From contig DAIDHQ010000039.1 of assembly GCA_027459645.1 (NCBI GenBank), positions 1 through 64,000 on the forward strand: a DNA stretch of 64,000 bases. Direction: 5' to 3'. The position numbers and the translations under genes are program-made. The notes under the pieces are model-generated. The model had not been told where the DNA came from. It saw only the letters and a program-made list of their open reading frames with translations, and did no database searches. Positions 47,186 through 55,668 of this stretch are shown piece after piece (position 1 is the first letter of the stretch; every line of letters starts with the position of its first letter). This DNA is from Vulcanimicrobiota bacterium (lineage in GTDB: Bacteria > Vulcanimicrobiota > Vulcanimicrobiia > Vulcanimicrobiales > Vulcanimicrobiaceae).

Positions 47186-48130
47186 GTGCAGAAACCGTCG
47201 CGGCGCCACCATTACGTTCCTCAGTTCTACCTCAATGGGTTTGCGGGCGATCACGAGAGACCGCGCCTGTTTACAGTGGATCTGATGGGGCGCAAGAATT
47301 TCTACGCTAATCCTCTCAATATTGCTCTGAAGGGTGATTTTCACACGGTGGAGGTTGACGGCCATCCGCCCGATCTTATCGAGACTGCGCTTTCGGATTT
47401 TGAGGGCGCGGTCGCCCCGGCGCTGGCTCGAACCGTCGCGACGGCAACGTTCGCCAGCAGCGAGGATAAGAGCTACCTGCTGACCTTTGCGACGTTGCTT
47501 CTTGTCAAGCATCCGCGAATGCGTGCCGTGATGGATAATGTGGTGAACGCGGTGGTGCATGGAGCGAGCAGAAGTGAGGCCTCGGACGCTGAGGCATGGG
47601 AAATAAAATTACGCGGAATGATTGACGCGGGTGAGATGCCACCTAATACTGACATCGAGGCGCTCCGACATTCGATCCTCAGCGGAGATCACACGATCAA
47701 GCTCTCAACAGGCGCCCACCTTGAAATGGAGTTTGAGGTTGCCGAGGAGTTATTTCCCCTGGTCGCGCAGCGCAAGTGGAACATATACCGCGCGGTCGAG
47801 GGCGAGTTTGTTACATGCGATCGTCCTGTTGCACTGAGCTGGGCGGATCCCACGAAAAATAGTCCAATCGGGCTTGGACTCAAAAACACACGGCTGTTAT
47901 TCCCGCTATCGCCGACCGTTGCAATCAGTGGAGGCTTTGAGCTACGGGATGCCACGGTCGATCTCGGCGCTGAGGATGTCGCAAAGATCAACGGCCGAAT
48001 TATCCTACATGCAGGACGCCAAGTCTATGCGCGGGACGAGCAGTTTCAGTACTCGATCCATGGCAATACAGGCCCGAAGCACGGATACGCACTGCAAGAT
48101 GATGCCATCATCGCTCGAAAGATGAGATAA
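47186..48130 (+). CDS. DUF4238 domain protein
   Basis: 314 residues from a GTG start. The N-terminal RRHHYVPQFYLNGFAGD is the hallmark of DUF4238, and further conserved blocks are VTCDRPVALSWADP and FPLSPTVAIS. The biochemical function is unknown. The gene ends 20 nt before the left att site, so it lies outside the current element. Before integration it would have been the first gene downstream of tRNA-Leu, a place where earlier mobile elements often leave cargo. Codon usage looks less GC-rich than the housekeeping genes. Confidence 0.82.
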   Translation: MQKPSRRHHYVPQFYLNGFAGDHERPRLFTVDLMGRKNFYANPLNIALKGDFHTVEVDGHPPDLIETALSDFEGAVAPALARTVATATFASSEDKSYLLTFATLLLVKHPRMRAVMDNVVNAVVHGASRSEASDAEAWEIKLRGMIDAGEMPPNTDIEALRHSILSGDHTIKLSTGAHLEMEFEVAEELFPLVAQRKWNIYRAVEGEFVTCDRPVALSWADPTKNSPIGLGLKNTRLLFPLSPTVAISGGFELRDATVDLGAEDVAKINGRIILHAGRQVYARDEQFQYSIHGNTGPKHGYALQDDAIIARKMR

Positions 48131-48149
48131 ACATTGCGCGTTGATTTAC

Positions 48150-48184
48150 GCACGAAAATTGGTGGGGAAGGTGGGATTTGAACC
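48150..48184. repeat. Left attachment site (attL), 35-bp direct repeat
   Basis: These 35 bases are identical to 61815-61849. They contain the last 25 bases of tRNA-Leu (CCA end, acceptor strand, part of the T arm) plus 10 flanking bases. Identity stops at 48185, so this is an orphan tRNA 3' fragment, the expected product of site-specific integration. Confidence 0.92.
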
Positions 48185-48291
48185 ATTACCAGCATTACCC
48201 TCATGGGGAATAGACGCACCACGGCAAGAGCGAAACCGGGATAGGTTCTCGCCATATTAGTCCTGAAAATACCAGAGCAACCTAGAGTCGG

Positions 48292-49047
48292 TTGATAGTC
48301 GCGTTAACAGCGGAGATCAAAAAAATCGTGGCACACAGATTATCCAACTACACCGAAGTTCAACTCGATGGCGGAAGCGACGCCCCCGACGAGTATTGGC
48401 AGGCGACAATGCAGCCGACGGCTACACCCCCGAGGGGTGGTGGTCCGCGCGTCCGTGCTGCATCCTCGAAAAAACGCGGAACGAAGATGTGTAGGGTGCC
48501 AGGCTGTCACACCGAGGCTCGAACTTGCGGGCATGAGCAGCGCGGGCGATACTTGCTGAGGGGCGAGCCACTCGACGAAAAGCTTAGGGTTGATTGCACT
48601 GCCGAACTTCGAGATTTCGTGGATAAATCGCGCGAGCGGGGAGTTCGGCTGAGCGATATGGTGCTGTTGTTCGAGGCAGATCTATCCCGGATCGACGTTG
48701 CCCGATCGGCGTGCTCAACAGTGGCCGCCTGGGATTTCGCAGATCCGCGGGCCGCTAGAGGGAAGATTGAGGAGCGATGTTCCGCGCGCGAGAAAGATTC
48801 AATTGAGCGGCTCGCGGTTGAGTCCGGGACGTCGCCTGGACTCGACGCACGGCGATCTCAACCTGCGTACTTCGTTAGGCGGTGCATTGTCGGCTATCTT
48901 GCCGTATTAACTAAGGTGCGCGGAATCGCGGAGGAAGACGCCTTGCGCCTCCTCCTGAAAAAAGAAATTGACGGATCAACGCGAGAGGAACTCCGCGCCG
49001 TCACCGACTGGCTTCGCGATCCTGTTTACAAGCAGCCTCATTCGTGA
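48292..49047 (+). CDS. Unknown element protein with Cys/His cluster
   Basis: Up to 251 residues from TTG 48292; a GTG at 48328 with GGAG about 12 nt upstream is an alternative. Residues 67-80 (CRVPGCHTEARTCGH) place three Cys and two His close together, a possible zinc site, after a basic Pro-rich stretch. The C-terminal half is helical (GIAEEDALRLLLKKEIDG). It could bind nucleic acid, which is inference. It precedes a strong bidirectional terminator that isolates it from the rest of the element. Confidence 0.55.
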   Translation: MIVALTAEIKKIVAHRLSNYTEVQLDGGSDAPDEYWQATMQPTATPPRGGGPRVRAASSKKRGTKMCRVPGCHTEARTCGHEQRGRYLLRGEPLDEKLRVDCTAELRDFVDKSRERGVRLSDMVLLFEADLSRIDVARSACSTVAAWDFADPRAARGKIEERCSAREKDSIERLAVESGTSPGLDARRSQPAYFVRRCIVGYLAVLTKVRGIAEEDALRLLLKKEIDGSTREELRAVTDWLRDPVYKQPHS

Positions 49048-49117
49048 GATACTCGGTTTACAAAGGTTCGCGCAATTCGTCCGCGTAATTAGGTGGGCTA
49101 CTACCACCACCAATCTG

Positions 49118-49159
49118 AAAAAAGATACACCCCGAAAACTCCGGGGTGTATCTTTTTTT
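49118..49159. terminator. Bidirectional terminator near the element left end
   Basis: AAAAAAGATACACCCC (49118-49133) pairs perfectly with GGGGTGTATCTTTTTT (49143-49158), giving a 16-17-bp stem with a short loop, with A runs on one side and T runs on the other. It can stop transcription from both directions. Confidence 0.92.
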
Positions 49160-49235
49160 GTCCCCCTTTCGGGAAAACAAAATAGAACAGGCCGCGCCGA
49201 TATGGTGGCGGTCCGTTTTTCTTTGGAGCTTGACC

Positions 49236-49439
49236 GTGAAGAGCATCTTAAGCTTAGCCGTGCTAACCAGTTACGGAACGATGAACAGAGGAGCCGCGAT
49301 CCTCGGTTTGGGGACGAGCACCCTTCAGCGAGCGTGCAGCGGGTGTAACGTGTCCGAATCTACGCGCGAAAAGTTAGAGAGCGCCTTCGGGCAACCACTC
49401 GAGTTTTTACAACAGACGATTGCGGAGGTGTCGCGATGA
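49236..49439 (+). CDS. Small helix-turn-helix-like protein
   Basis: 67 residues from a GTG that has GGAG at 49224-49227. The sequence RGAAILGLGTSTLQRACSG and STREKLESAFGQPLEFLQQ reads as four to five short helices with a Cro/XRE-like turn, so a DNA-binding regulator is likely but not certain. It overlaps the following excisionase-like gene by 4 nt (ATGA). Confidence 0.55.
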   Translation: MKSILSLAVLTSYGTMNRGAAILGLGTSTLQRACSGCNVSESTREKLESAFGQPLEFLQQTIAEVSR

Positions 49440-49621
49440 GTACAACGTGGCTGAACCCCACGCAGGTTGCGCGCATCCTAGGCTGTACGCGGAAACACGC
49501 CTACTGGCTTCTGGATCACGGCGGCATCCCGTGCGTCGACCTTCCGACGCCTGGACGCCGAAAGATGCGCCGCGTCTCCGCTGCCGCACTTGAAGTGTGG
49601 ATGAAGGAGCATACACGATGA
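49436..49621 (+). CDS. Excisionase-like MerR/HTH_17 DNA-binding protein
   Basis: 61 residues. WLNPTQVARILGCTRKHAYW followed by a DLPTPGRRKMRRVSAAALE wing is the winged-HTH of excisionase-family proteins. It could promote excision with the integrase at 60559 or regulate the element. It overlaps both neighbours by 4 nt and leads straight into the tape-measure gene, an unusual arrangement. Confidence 0.78.
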   Translation: MSTTWLNPTQVARILGCTRKHAYWLLDHGGIPCVDLPTPGRRKMRRVSAAALEVWMKEHTR

Positions 49622-52600
49622 GCGCAGACCAAGGTTTGAGCTTTGCAATCACCGCCGATGGGTCGAGCGCGTCTGCGGAGATTCAAAACCTCGAAGCCCG
49701 CTTGACGCAACTCGAAGCGGCGTTCAAGGCATCGGGTGAAGGCGCGAGCGTTGCGTCGTCGGGGATCGAAAAGGTCGGCGTCGTATCGAAAGACGCAAGC
49801 AGTGGGCTTGAGGCAATGGCTGCGCACGCGGGCACGGTCGGTCGCGCGCTCTCCGCTCTCGGTTTCGATGCCGAGGCCGCTGGCGCTCGCGTCGAGGGCA
49901 TGCTCGGCGTAATGAAAGAGCTTTCGTCGGCAGTGCCCGAGTTGCTTGCGATCGGCGCGGCGTTTGTAGCCATCTCATCGGCTGCGTCCTTTATGAAGGA
50001 CAGCATTAGTTTAGCGGCTGAGTGGGACCAGCGCCTTCAGATCCTCGGGCAAACCATTCGCAACCAGGGCGGCGATTGGGACGCTATGCGCGAGAAAGTC
50101 ATCGCGTGGGCTGACGTCCAAGAAAAAACCACGCAATTTTCACGCGATGAGGCCGTTCAAGCCCTCACGCAGTTGACCGCTACGGGAATGAGCGCGTCTG
50201 ACGCCATGAAGGTCATCGGCGTTGCCGAAGACGCTGCAGCGGCTACCGGGCTATCGCTTACGGCGGTCGAGCATGGCCTCATGGAAGCGATGCACGGTCG
50301 CGCTCAGGCATTAACGCAGCTTGGCATTGGAACGAAGCAGTCCATTCACGATGGCATGAAGTTCCAGGACGTCCTCAACGCCATCGAGCAGCACATGGGC
50401 GGTGCCGCCACGGCTGCAGCCGACACCTATGCCGGCAAGCTCAAGGAAATGCAGCACGCGGTGGAGTCGCTGCAAGAAGACCTTGGGAACCTGCTGCTTC
50501 CCGCACTAACCAACGTCGTCGATCACATTAAGTCATTCGTCGACGAAGTCGACCGCGATCTTCCGCAGATCAAGCAGCAATTCGGTTCGGTCCTTACGGC
50601 AGTATCGGACGTCATAAACTTCCTGGTCGATCATAAGGACCAGGTCGAGTTCTTTTTCGACGTTTTGATCGCGCAGCGTGCGGTATTGGCGCTTACGGCA
50701 CTTCGGACTGGATTCATTACGGCGATGGCCGCCGGCGGTGCGTTTACAACCGTCGTGGAAACGATGGAGTCCGTCTTTACCGTTGGGCTCATTCCGACAA
50801 TGGACGCCGTCGTGGCAAGCCTTGGCGCTATTGTCACGGAGGAAACGGCGGCAACCTTTGGTCTGAATCTCCTCATCGCTGGCAGTATCGCCGGGGCGAT
50901 CTACGCATTTCAGCATTGGCAGGAAGTTCTTCAGGTTACGCAGTTTTCCATCGGGCAACTCGAAAACGCAATCGGGTCGCTTGTTGACGATCTGCTCGGC
51001 TGGATTCCCGGAGTACACGCCTTCGCGCAGTCGCTCGAAGACATGGGGATGAAGGCGCAGATCGCAGCAGCGCAGATTCGCGACCTTCATGCGGCCCAGA
51101 ATGGTGATAAGGGCAAAGCCGACATGGGCGCTGCGTCAAGCGGTGCATGGGGTGCGCCTACCGTAAGCGATGCGCTTGGGTCAACGATGGTTGGCGGCAA
51201 GCTTGGTGGAGCAAAACACGGCTCCGCTGGCGCTGCTGGTTATAACGCGCAGGCTATTCAGGCCGCAACGATCGACGAAACCGCGCTTGCCAACGCCCAC
51301 AAAGCCCTCGGTGCGGCGGCGGATGATGCCTCAGCAGCGCAAGCCGCTCTTGCCGCAAAGATCATCGAAACGATGGACTCGCAACAGCAGCAGTCTATTG
51401 CCATGAAGAAGCTGCAAGAATCCTATGACGCTGCTCGCGCGTCGATTCCTCGTCTGATTGACGAGATCAAAAGCGAGAAGGACGCCGAACACGGCGCGCA
51501 GTCGGCTGTTCAGGCAACGCACGAAGCCTACACCAAGGCGGTCGCGGCGCTCAATGCCTACGAGAAGTCGCTCGAAGGTAAAACGAAGCTCACCGCAGCG
51601 GAGAAGAATGAGCTCAACGCGCTCAAAGACGCGGTTAAGGCGTCTGACACGGAATACAAGAGCGCGGATAAGACGCTCAAAGACATTACGAAAACACTCG
51701 ACGAGCATAATAAGATGCTCGCTACGGCCACGAAACAGGTCAACGCGTTCGCACTTGAGCAGCAGAAGCTTGTCGTGGCGCTGAACGACGCGAAGGAGAA
51801 AGAGCAACAGAAGGTTGCCGATGAAAAGGCGATCTACGGCATGTCGCTCGACCAGCTCGCGAAGTATTACGCCGAGCGGTATGCGATGGCGGTGAAAGCC
51901 GATCAGGACTACTACGACGAGCACCACACGCACCTCAAATCTATGCTTGACGATGAGGCGAAATATTATGTGAAGTCGATCGACGCGAACTTCAATGCGT
52001 GGAAGAAGCGTCAAGATGACACTGCGAAGGCGGAACAGCAGGAAGAAACGTCGATCTCGAACTTCCTCGACGACATCATCGTTAAGCACAAGACGTTTAA
52101 GGACGAGTTCAAGTCGATTTGGAACGAAATCGAAACCATTTTCATTGACGACATTGCGAAGATGATCGCAGAGTCGAGCGCCTTCAATACGATTCTGAAG
52201 AACCTTCTCGGGAGCAATGCTGGTGGTGGTCTCGCCGGCATCATCGGATCGTTATTCGGCGGCCAGCATAACCCGGGTGGCGGAATTATCAATGGCCCGG
52301 TTGGGGCCGGCGCCGATTTGAGCAGTCTGCTGATTGCGCCCGGTTCGTCATCGTCTTCGGCGCTTGCGGTTACGCTTACCGGCGCGTCATCCGGTTCCGG
52401 GCTCGATAAGCTCTTTGGTGGCGGCTCAGGAGGCGGCTTGGGTGCGCTTGCAATGGGCGCTGGCATCGGTGGCCTCGTTGGTGGCTTCGAGGGTGCTGGT
52501 TCCGGCGCTAAGGATCAGCACGCGACTTGGGGCGCCGTCGGCGGCCTGCTCGGCGTTGGCGCGCTTGGACTCGCTGCTGGCTGGGGCAGCGGCATGGGCG

Positions 52601-53373
52601 CGGGTCTTGCGGCATTGCTGGGTGCTGGCCCTGCTGGATGGGCGCTCTTGCTCGGCGCAGGGCTACTCGGCGGCGCTGCCGGCGGCCTGTTCGGCCCGAA
52701 TTGGGGGCCACCGTCGAATTATCCCGACCGTTCGGATACGCAGAACTACGGGCAGTTCGTTGCCGATTGGACTGGAGCGCCGGGTTCCTTTAACGGGCAG
52801 ACGATCGCGCCGTTGCAACAGTACAATGGCAAGTCGAACGATGAAGCCGCGCAGATGCTCGCGTGGGCGCAAGCGAATCCGAACGATCCGCTCTCGAAGC
52901 AACTGCTCGCGTTAGGCTCGACGCAGCAGCAGCTCGATATTACGAACGAGCACAACGGCGTCTTCACGCTCGGCGACGGTAAGCAAATCAGCGTCACCGA
53001 TCTCGAGAACCTCGTCAATCAGTGGCAGCAGCAGACTGGCGGAACGACCACGGTTCCGACGTTCACCCTTACGCATAGCTTCCCTGATTGGCAAAATCCG
53101 CAACTCGCGTTGGGCGGTAATTTCAACGGCCCTCCGGGATCGGTTCAGTCACCGGGCGGCCCGATAGGAAGCCATCCTGGCGCACCTGGCGCGCCAGGAG
53201 GCCCAGGCGGTGGCAATACGCATCCTCAGCCGCCAACGATCCATGTGCGCGTCGACCTTACAACCGGCGCGCTTGTCGGCGTTACGAAAGACTCACTTGT
53301 CAAAGCGGTGTCTGAATCGGTTGCCGACGAGGTTCGGCGCATCCCGCTCACGCGTTTCCAAACGACCTTCTAA
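49618..53373 (+). CDS. Phage tail tape-measure protein
   Basis: 1251 residues from the ATG at 49618, which overlaps the excisionase-like stop. Residues about 120-330 are a conserved tape-measure region (LAAEWDQRLQILGQTI, AATGLSLTAVEHGLMEAM, TYAGKLKEMQHAVESLQEDL, LGNLLLPALTNVVDHI). Hydrophobic helices lie near 350-440, long coiled coils at about 570-820, and a Gly/Ala-rich hydrophobic region at about 880-1020 (LGALAMGAGIGGLVGGFEG). Tape measures set tail length and line the tube; at roughly 1.5 angstrom per residue this one would suit a tail near 190 nm. No other tail gene is present, so it may act on a helper's tail. Confidence 0.88.
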   Translation: MSADQGLSFAITADGSSASAEIQNLEARLTQLEAAFKASGEGASVASSGIEKVGVVSKDASSGLEAMAAHAGTVGRALSALGFDAEAAGARVEGMLGVMKELSSAVPELLAIGAAFVAISSAASFMKDSISLAAEWDQRLQILGQTIRNQGGDWDAMREKVIAWADVQEKTTQFSRDEAVQALTQLTATGMSASDAMKVIGVAEDAAAATGLSLTAVEHGLMEAMHGRAQALTQLGIGTKQSIHDGMKFQDVLNAIEQHMGGAATAAADTYAGKLKEMQHAVESLQEDLGNLLLPALTNVVDHIKSFVDEVDRDLPQIKQQFGSVLTAVSDVINFLVDHKDQVEFFFDVLIAQRAVLALTALRTGFITAMAAGGAFTTVVETMESVFTVGLIPTMDAVVASLGAIVTEETAATFGLNLLIAGSIAGAIYAFQHWQEVLQVTQFSIGQLENAIGSLVDDLLGWIPGVHAFAQSLEDMGMKAQIAAAQIRDLHAAQNGDKGKADMGAASSGAWGAPTVSDALGSTMVGGKLGGAKHGSAGAAGYNAQAIQAATIDETALANAHKALGAAADDASAAQAALAAKIIETMDSQQQQSIAMKKLQESYDAARASIPRLIDEIKSEKDAEHGAQSAVQATHEAYTKAVAALNAYEKSLEGKTKLTAAEKNELNALKDAVKASDTEYKSADKTLKDITKTLDEHNKMLATATKQVNAFALEQQKLVVALNDAKEKEQQKVADEKAIYGMSLDQLAKYYAERYAMAVKADQDYYDEHHTHLKSMLDDEAKYYVKSIDANFNAWKKRQDDTAKAEQQEETSISNFLDDIIVKHKTFKDEFKSIWNEIETIFIDDIAKMIAESSAFNTILKNLLGSNAGGGLAGIIGSLFGGQHNPGGGIINGPVGAGADLSSLLIAPGSSSSSALAVTLTGASSGSGLDKLFGGGSGGGLGALAMGAGIGGLVGGFEGAGSGAKDQHATWGAVGGLLGVGALGLAAGWGSGMGAGLAALLGAGPAGWALLLGAGLLGGAAGGLFGPNWGPPSNYPDRSDTQNYGQFVADWTGAPGSFNGQTIAPLQQYNGKSNDEAAQMLAWAQANPNDPLSKQLLALGSTQQQLDITNEHNGVFTLGDGKQISVTDLENLVNQWQQQTGGTTTVPTFTLTHSFPDWQNPQLALGGNFNGPPGSVQSPGGPIGSHPGAPGAPGGPGGGNTHPQPPTIHVRVDLTTGALVGVTKDSLVKAVSESVADEVRRIPLTRFQTTF

Positions 53374-53391
53374 AACAGTGACAGGGTTGGC

Positions 53392-53428
53392 AAATAGCGT
53401 GGCTTCCTGAGCCGCGCTATTTTGTTTT
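53392..53428 (+). terminator. Terminator after the tape-measure gene
   Basis: A 13-bp stem (53392-53404 with 53410-53422, one G-U pair) with a 5-nt loop, followed by TTTGTTTT. Confidence 0.82.
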
Positions 53429-53446
53429 ACCCGGATGGAGAAAGAG

Positions 53447-53911
53447 ATGACTCGACACGAACAAATAGCCGATGCGGAGCGTGCGCTTACGTTTGCTCGC
53501 TCGCGATCGGATGAACTAAAGACGCGACTCGGCCAGCAGATCGCATCCGGCAACGGCATCGACGAAAAGACCGCGCGAAAGCAGCTTGCCGAAGAAAGTT
53601 CCGCTGTGGACTTTGCCGAGGTCCGCTTGAGCGGCCTTCGCTTGGCCGCCGAACGCGAGCTTCAGCGCATTCCAGAAATCAAGAAATCGTTGCCGGCCGC
53701 CGACAAGGCCGAGAAATCCGCAGGAGAGCGCAAGCAATCGGCACTCGAGACGCTCAAGCGCCTAACGCGCGAGATTGAAGATGCGCAGCGCGAACTGATC
53801 GAGTCGGAGCGAGCGCACGACGTCGCGTTCTTTGCGTACTCGAAGCTCGTACGCGAGGCGGCTGAACTGCGCGAACTTCACCCGGACGCTTTCCCGGAGG
53901 TGCAGCGATGA
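53447..53911 (+). CDS. Coiled-coil protein of unknown function
   Basis: 154 residues from the ATG at 53447, chosen because GGAG at 53437-53440 is 6 nt upstream; an ATG at 53435 lacks such a site. Nearly the whole chain is charged heptad-like helix (IADAERALTFARSRSDELKT, LKRLTREIEDAQRELIESER). It could be a scaffold or structural protein, but nothing identifies it. It overlaps the next gene by 4 nt. Confidence 0.65.
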   Translation: MTRHEQIADAERALTFARSRSDELKTRLGQQIASGNGIDEKTARKQLAEESSAVDFAEVRLSGLRLAAERELQRIPEIKKSLPAADKAEKSAGERKQSALETLKRLTREIEDAQRELIESERAHDVAFFAYSKLVREAAELRELHPDAFPEVQR

Positions 53912-54342
53912 CTGACGGCATTTCATCCTTTCTCGCCAGCATGCAGCGAACGCGCGAGCCGGCGGAGTTTATCGCGAAGGCTGTAGGCTCGAACGAGAGC
54001 ACGCGAACGATCGACGCCGTTCTCGCTCACGGTGACGATACACAAGCCATAAAAACGCTGGGGTACAACTTCTGTGCGAATACCAATGGCGTTATTGAGG
54101 TCGACGGGCGCGTGATTAAGGGGCGAATCGTTGCGTCACTCGTTGGGCAACCGATTCTCAAGAGCGGTCGCCTCTTGGAGCCCGGTGAGCAATTTCCAGG
54201 CGACGACCCACTGATCGGCGTGGGCTTCTCGCGCGGCAAAGAATCGTGCTGGCTCGTGCGGATTCAAACTTCCGATTCCGAGCTTATTTCCGCCGCGAAG
54301 GCCGGCGAACTTTCCGCAATCCTATCGGAGACCGAATCGTGA
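53908..54342 (+). CDS. Unknown element protein
   Basis: 144 residues. The middle reads as beta strands (TNGVIEVDGRVIKGRIVASL, CWLVRIQTSDSELIS). No family is recognised. The ATG and stop both overlap neighbours (ATGA and GTGA), placing it firmly in the operon. Confidence 0.6.
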   Translation: MTDGISSFLASMQRTREPAEFIAKAVGSNESTRTIDAVLAHGDDTQAIKTLGYNFCANTNGVIEVDGRVIKGRIVASLVGQPILKSGRLLEPGEQFPGDDPLIGVGFSRGKESCWLVRIQTSDSELISAAKAGELSAILSETES

Positions 54343-54659
54343 AAAAACCACCGTTAAAGCTTAAAACAAAGCCTGCCACCGGGCAAAAAGTCGTTGCGGT
54401 GAACAAAGGCGCCGTTACGCGCGAAGTCGTCGCGGCGATGATCGCGCAGGCATTTGCCAAAGCGACCGTATCGACTCCGGCACCGCAGGAGACCCATGTT
54501 TCGGACGGCCGCGAAGCCGTGCAGATCGCCGCACAAAACGTTCTGCAACCGATGCCGGCTAGGCCCGTTCCCACGGCGGAGCAGATCCAAAAATGTGGCG
54601 GCGGAATTGGCGGTTTCCTGCGAGCAACACGCGCGCTCGAGCGCGGTGAGACGATCTAA
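54339..54659 (+). CDS. Unknown basic element protein
   Basis: 106 residues from a GTG with GGAG at 54327-54330. The N-terminus is lysine-rich (VKKPPLKLKTKPATGQK), followed by an Ala-rich helix (VTREVVAAMIAQAFAKA) and a Pro-rich tail. Possibly nucleic-acid binding; not identified. Confidence 0.55.
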   Translation: MKKPPLKLKTKPATGQKVVAVNKGAVTREVVAAMIAQAFAKATVSTPAPQETHVSDGREAVQIAAQNVLQPMPARPVPTAEQIQKCGGGIGGFLRATRALERGETI

Positions 54660-54734
54660 GCTTTCCGCATGCTGGCAGCGCGGCGGGGTTGTGCGACTCC
54701 CTCAACCGCCACGCGCCCGTACGAGTGCGGAAAT

Positions 54735-54771
54735 GCGGCCCCGGATCTTGCCATGATGGGTTCGGGGCCGC
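54735..54771 (+). terminator. GC-rich hairpin, possible terminator
   Basis: GCGGCCCCG (54735-54743) pairs with CGGGGCCGC (54763-54771) over a 19-nt loop; only a weak CCCTTTAA follows, so termination is uncertain. Confidence 0.35.
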
Positions 54772-54801
54772 GCCCTTTAATTGAGTGAACGGCAAAAAAC
54801 A

Positions 54802-55668
54802 ATGAACGCAAAAAAAGAACCCGGCGGGGTAACGCCGGGCACAAAAAAGTCCAAGAACTCTTCGGAAAGCATATCACGGCATCGGAGAACGACACAAGGC
54901 CCGCTCTTTAGTCGCCCCCATCTTCGCGGTCATGAGTTATACGTGATTGCCCCGCAAAACGTGCTGCGAGCCGACTTATCACCGCGCGAATTGAAGGTAT
55001 ATCTCGCACTCGCGAGCCACGCAAACGAAGACGGCGAAGCGTGGCCTTCGCTTGGGACGATCGCCAAAGAGACTGGACTTAACGACGTCCGAGCCGTGCG
55101 TCGAGCACTCCGAGATTTAGAGCTCGTCGGAATGATCTCGTCTTTTCGGCGCTTCCGTGGCGGAAATGTCGCGGCGCTCGCGCTCTCAAGCGTCTATCGC
55201 CTCGAACCGGATCCGAACGTGTGGGTTCTGGAGCGACAAACCGATGATGATGGCCCCGGAGGCTTTGTCGCGAGGGTCGCGTGGAGCGAACTTGCCGCGC
55301 TACGTCAAGAGTTTCCCTGCGCACAGATTCGCCTCCGCACCCGCGCCGACCGCGAGCGATTCCATGCGCTCGACCGCTTTTCGCAAGTAACGTCGGAGCT
55401 CTCTGACACCACCGCGCCAGCAGATACGCCAGGCGTTGCCGTGGAGATCATCGGGATTCCTGAGCCACAGCGACAAGAGGCACAAAGCGCGCTCGACGCA
55501 CTCGCGCTATGGTGCGCCCGCGGAAGCCGGCTTTTACCGTGGTCGGTGCTCGTGGCCCTTATTGAAAAAATGAACACGGAAGACCCGTCGTCATGGCTTG
55601 GTGCACGGGAGCAACGCAACGCAATCCAAGCGCGCTTAGACCACTTGAACGGAGAAAAATCGGCATGA
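54802..55668 (+). CDS. Winged-helix replication initiator (HTH_36-like)
   Basis: 288 residues. After a basic, probably flexible N-terminus, residues about 45-125 form a winged helix (LSPRELKVYLALASHANEDG, WPSLGTIAKETGLNDVRAVR, LRDLELVGMISSF). This is the fold of phage and plasmid replication initiators with an HTH_36 domain. The C-terminal half is helical. The start is placed at ATG 54802; TTG 54781 is possible. Four iteron-like repeats follow directly downstream, supporting a replication role. Confidence 0.78.
   Translation: MNAKKEPGGVTPGTKKSKNSSESISRHRRTTQGPLFSRPHLRGHELYVIAPQNVLRADLSPRELKVYLALASHANEDGEAWPSLGTIAKETGLNDVRAVRRALRDLELVGMISSFRRFRGGNVAALALSSVYRLEPDPNVWVLERQTDDDGPGGFVARVAWSELAALRQEFPCAQIRLRTRADRERFHALDRFSQVTSELSDTTAPADTPGVAVEIIGIPEPQRQEAQSALDALALWCARGSRLLPWSVLVALIEKMNTEDPSSWLGAREQRNAIQARLDHLNGEKSA
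54820..54839 (-). terminator. Minus-strand terminator-like hairpin inside the initiator gene
   Basis: CCCGGCG (54820-54826) pairs with CGCCGGG (54833-54839). On the minus strand the stem is followed by TTCTTTTTTT. No minus-strand gene is seen downstream, so it may stop antisense transcripts or affect initiator translation. Confidence 0.4.

Noticed and set aside
53447-54659. The three unknown ORFs as hidden capsid or scaffold genes
   Set aside because: At 106-154 residues none is long enough for a HK97-fold major capsid protein, and the first is nearly all coiled coil. A structural search could still change this.
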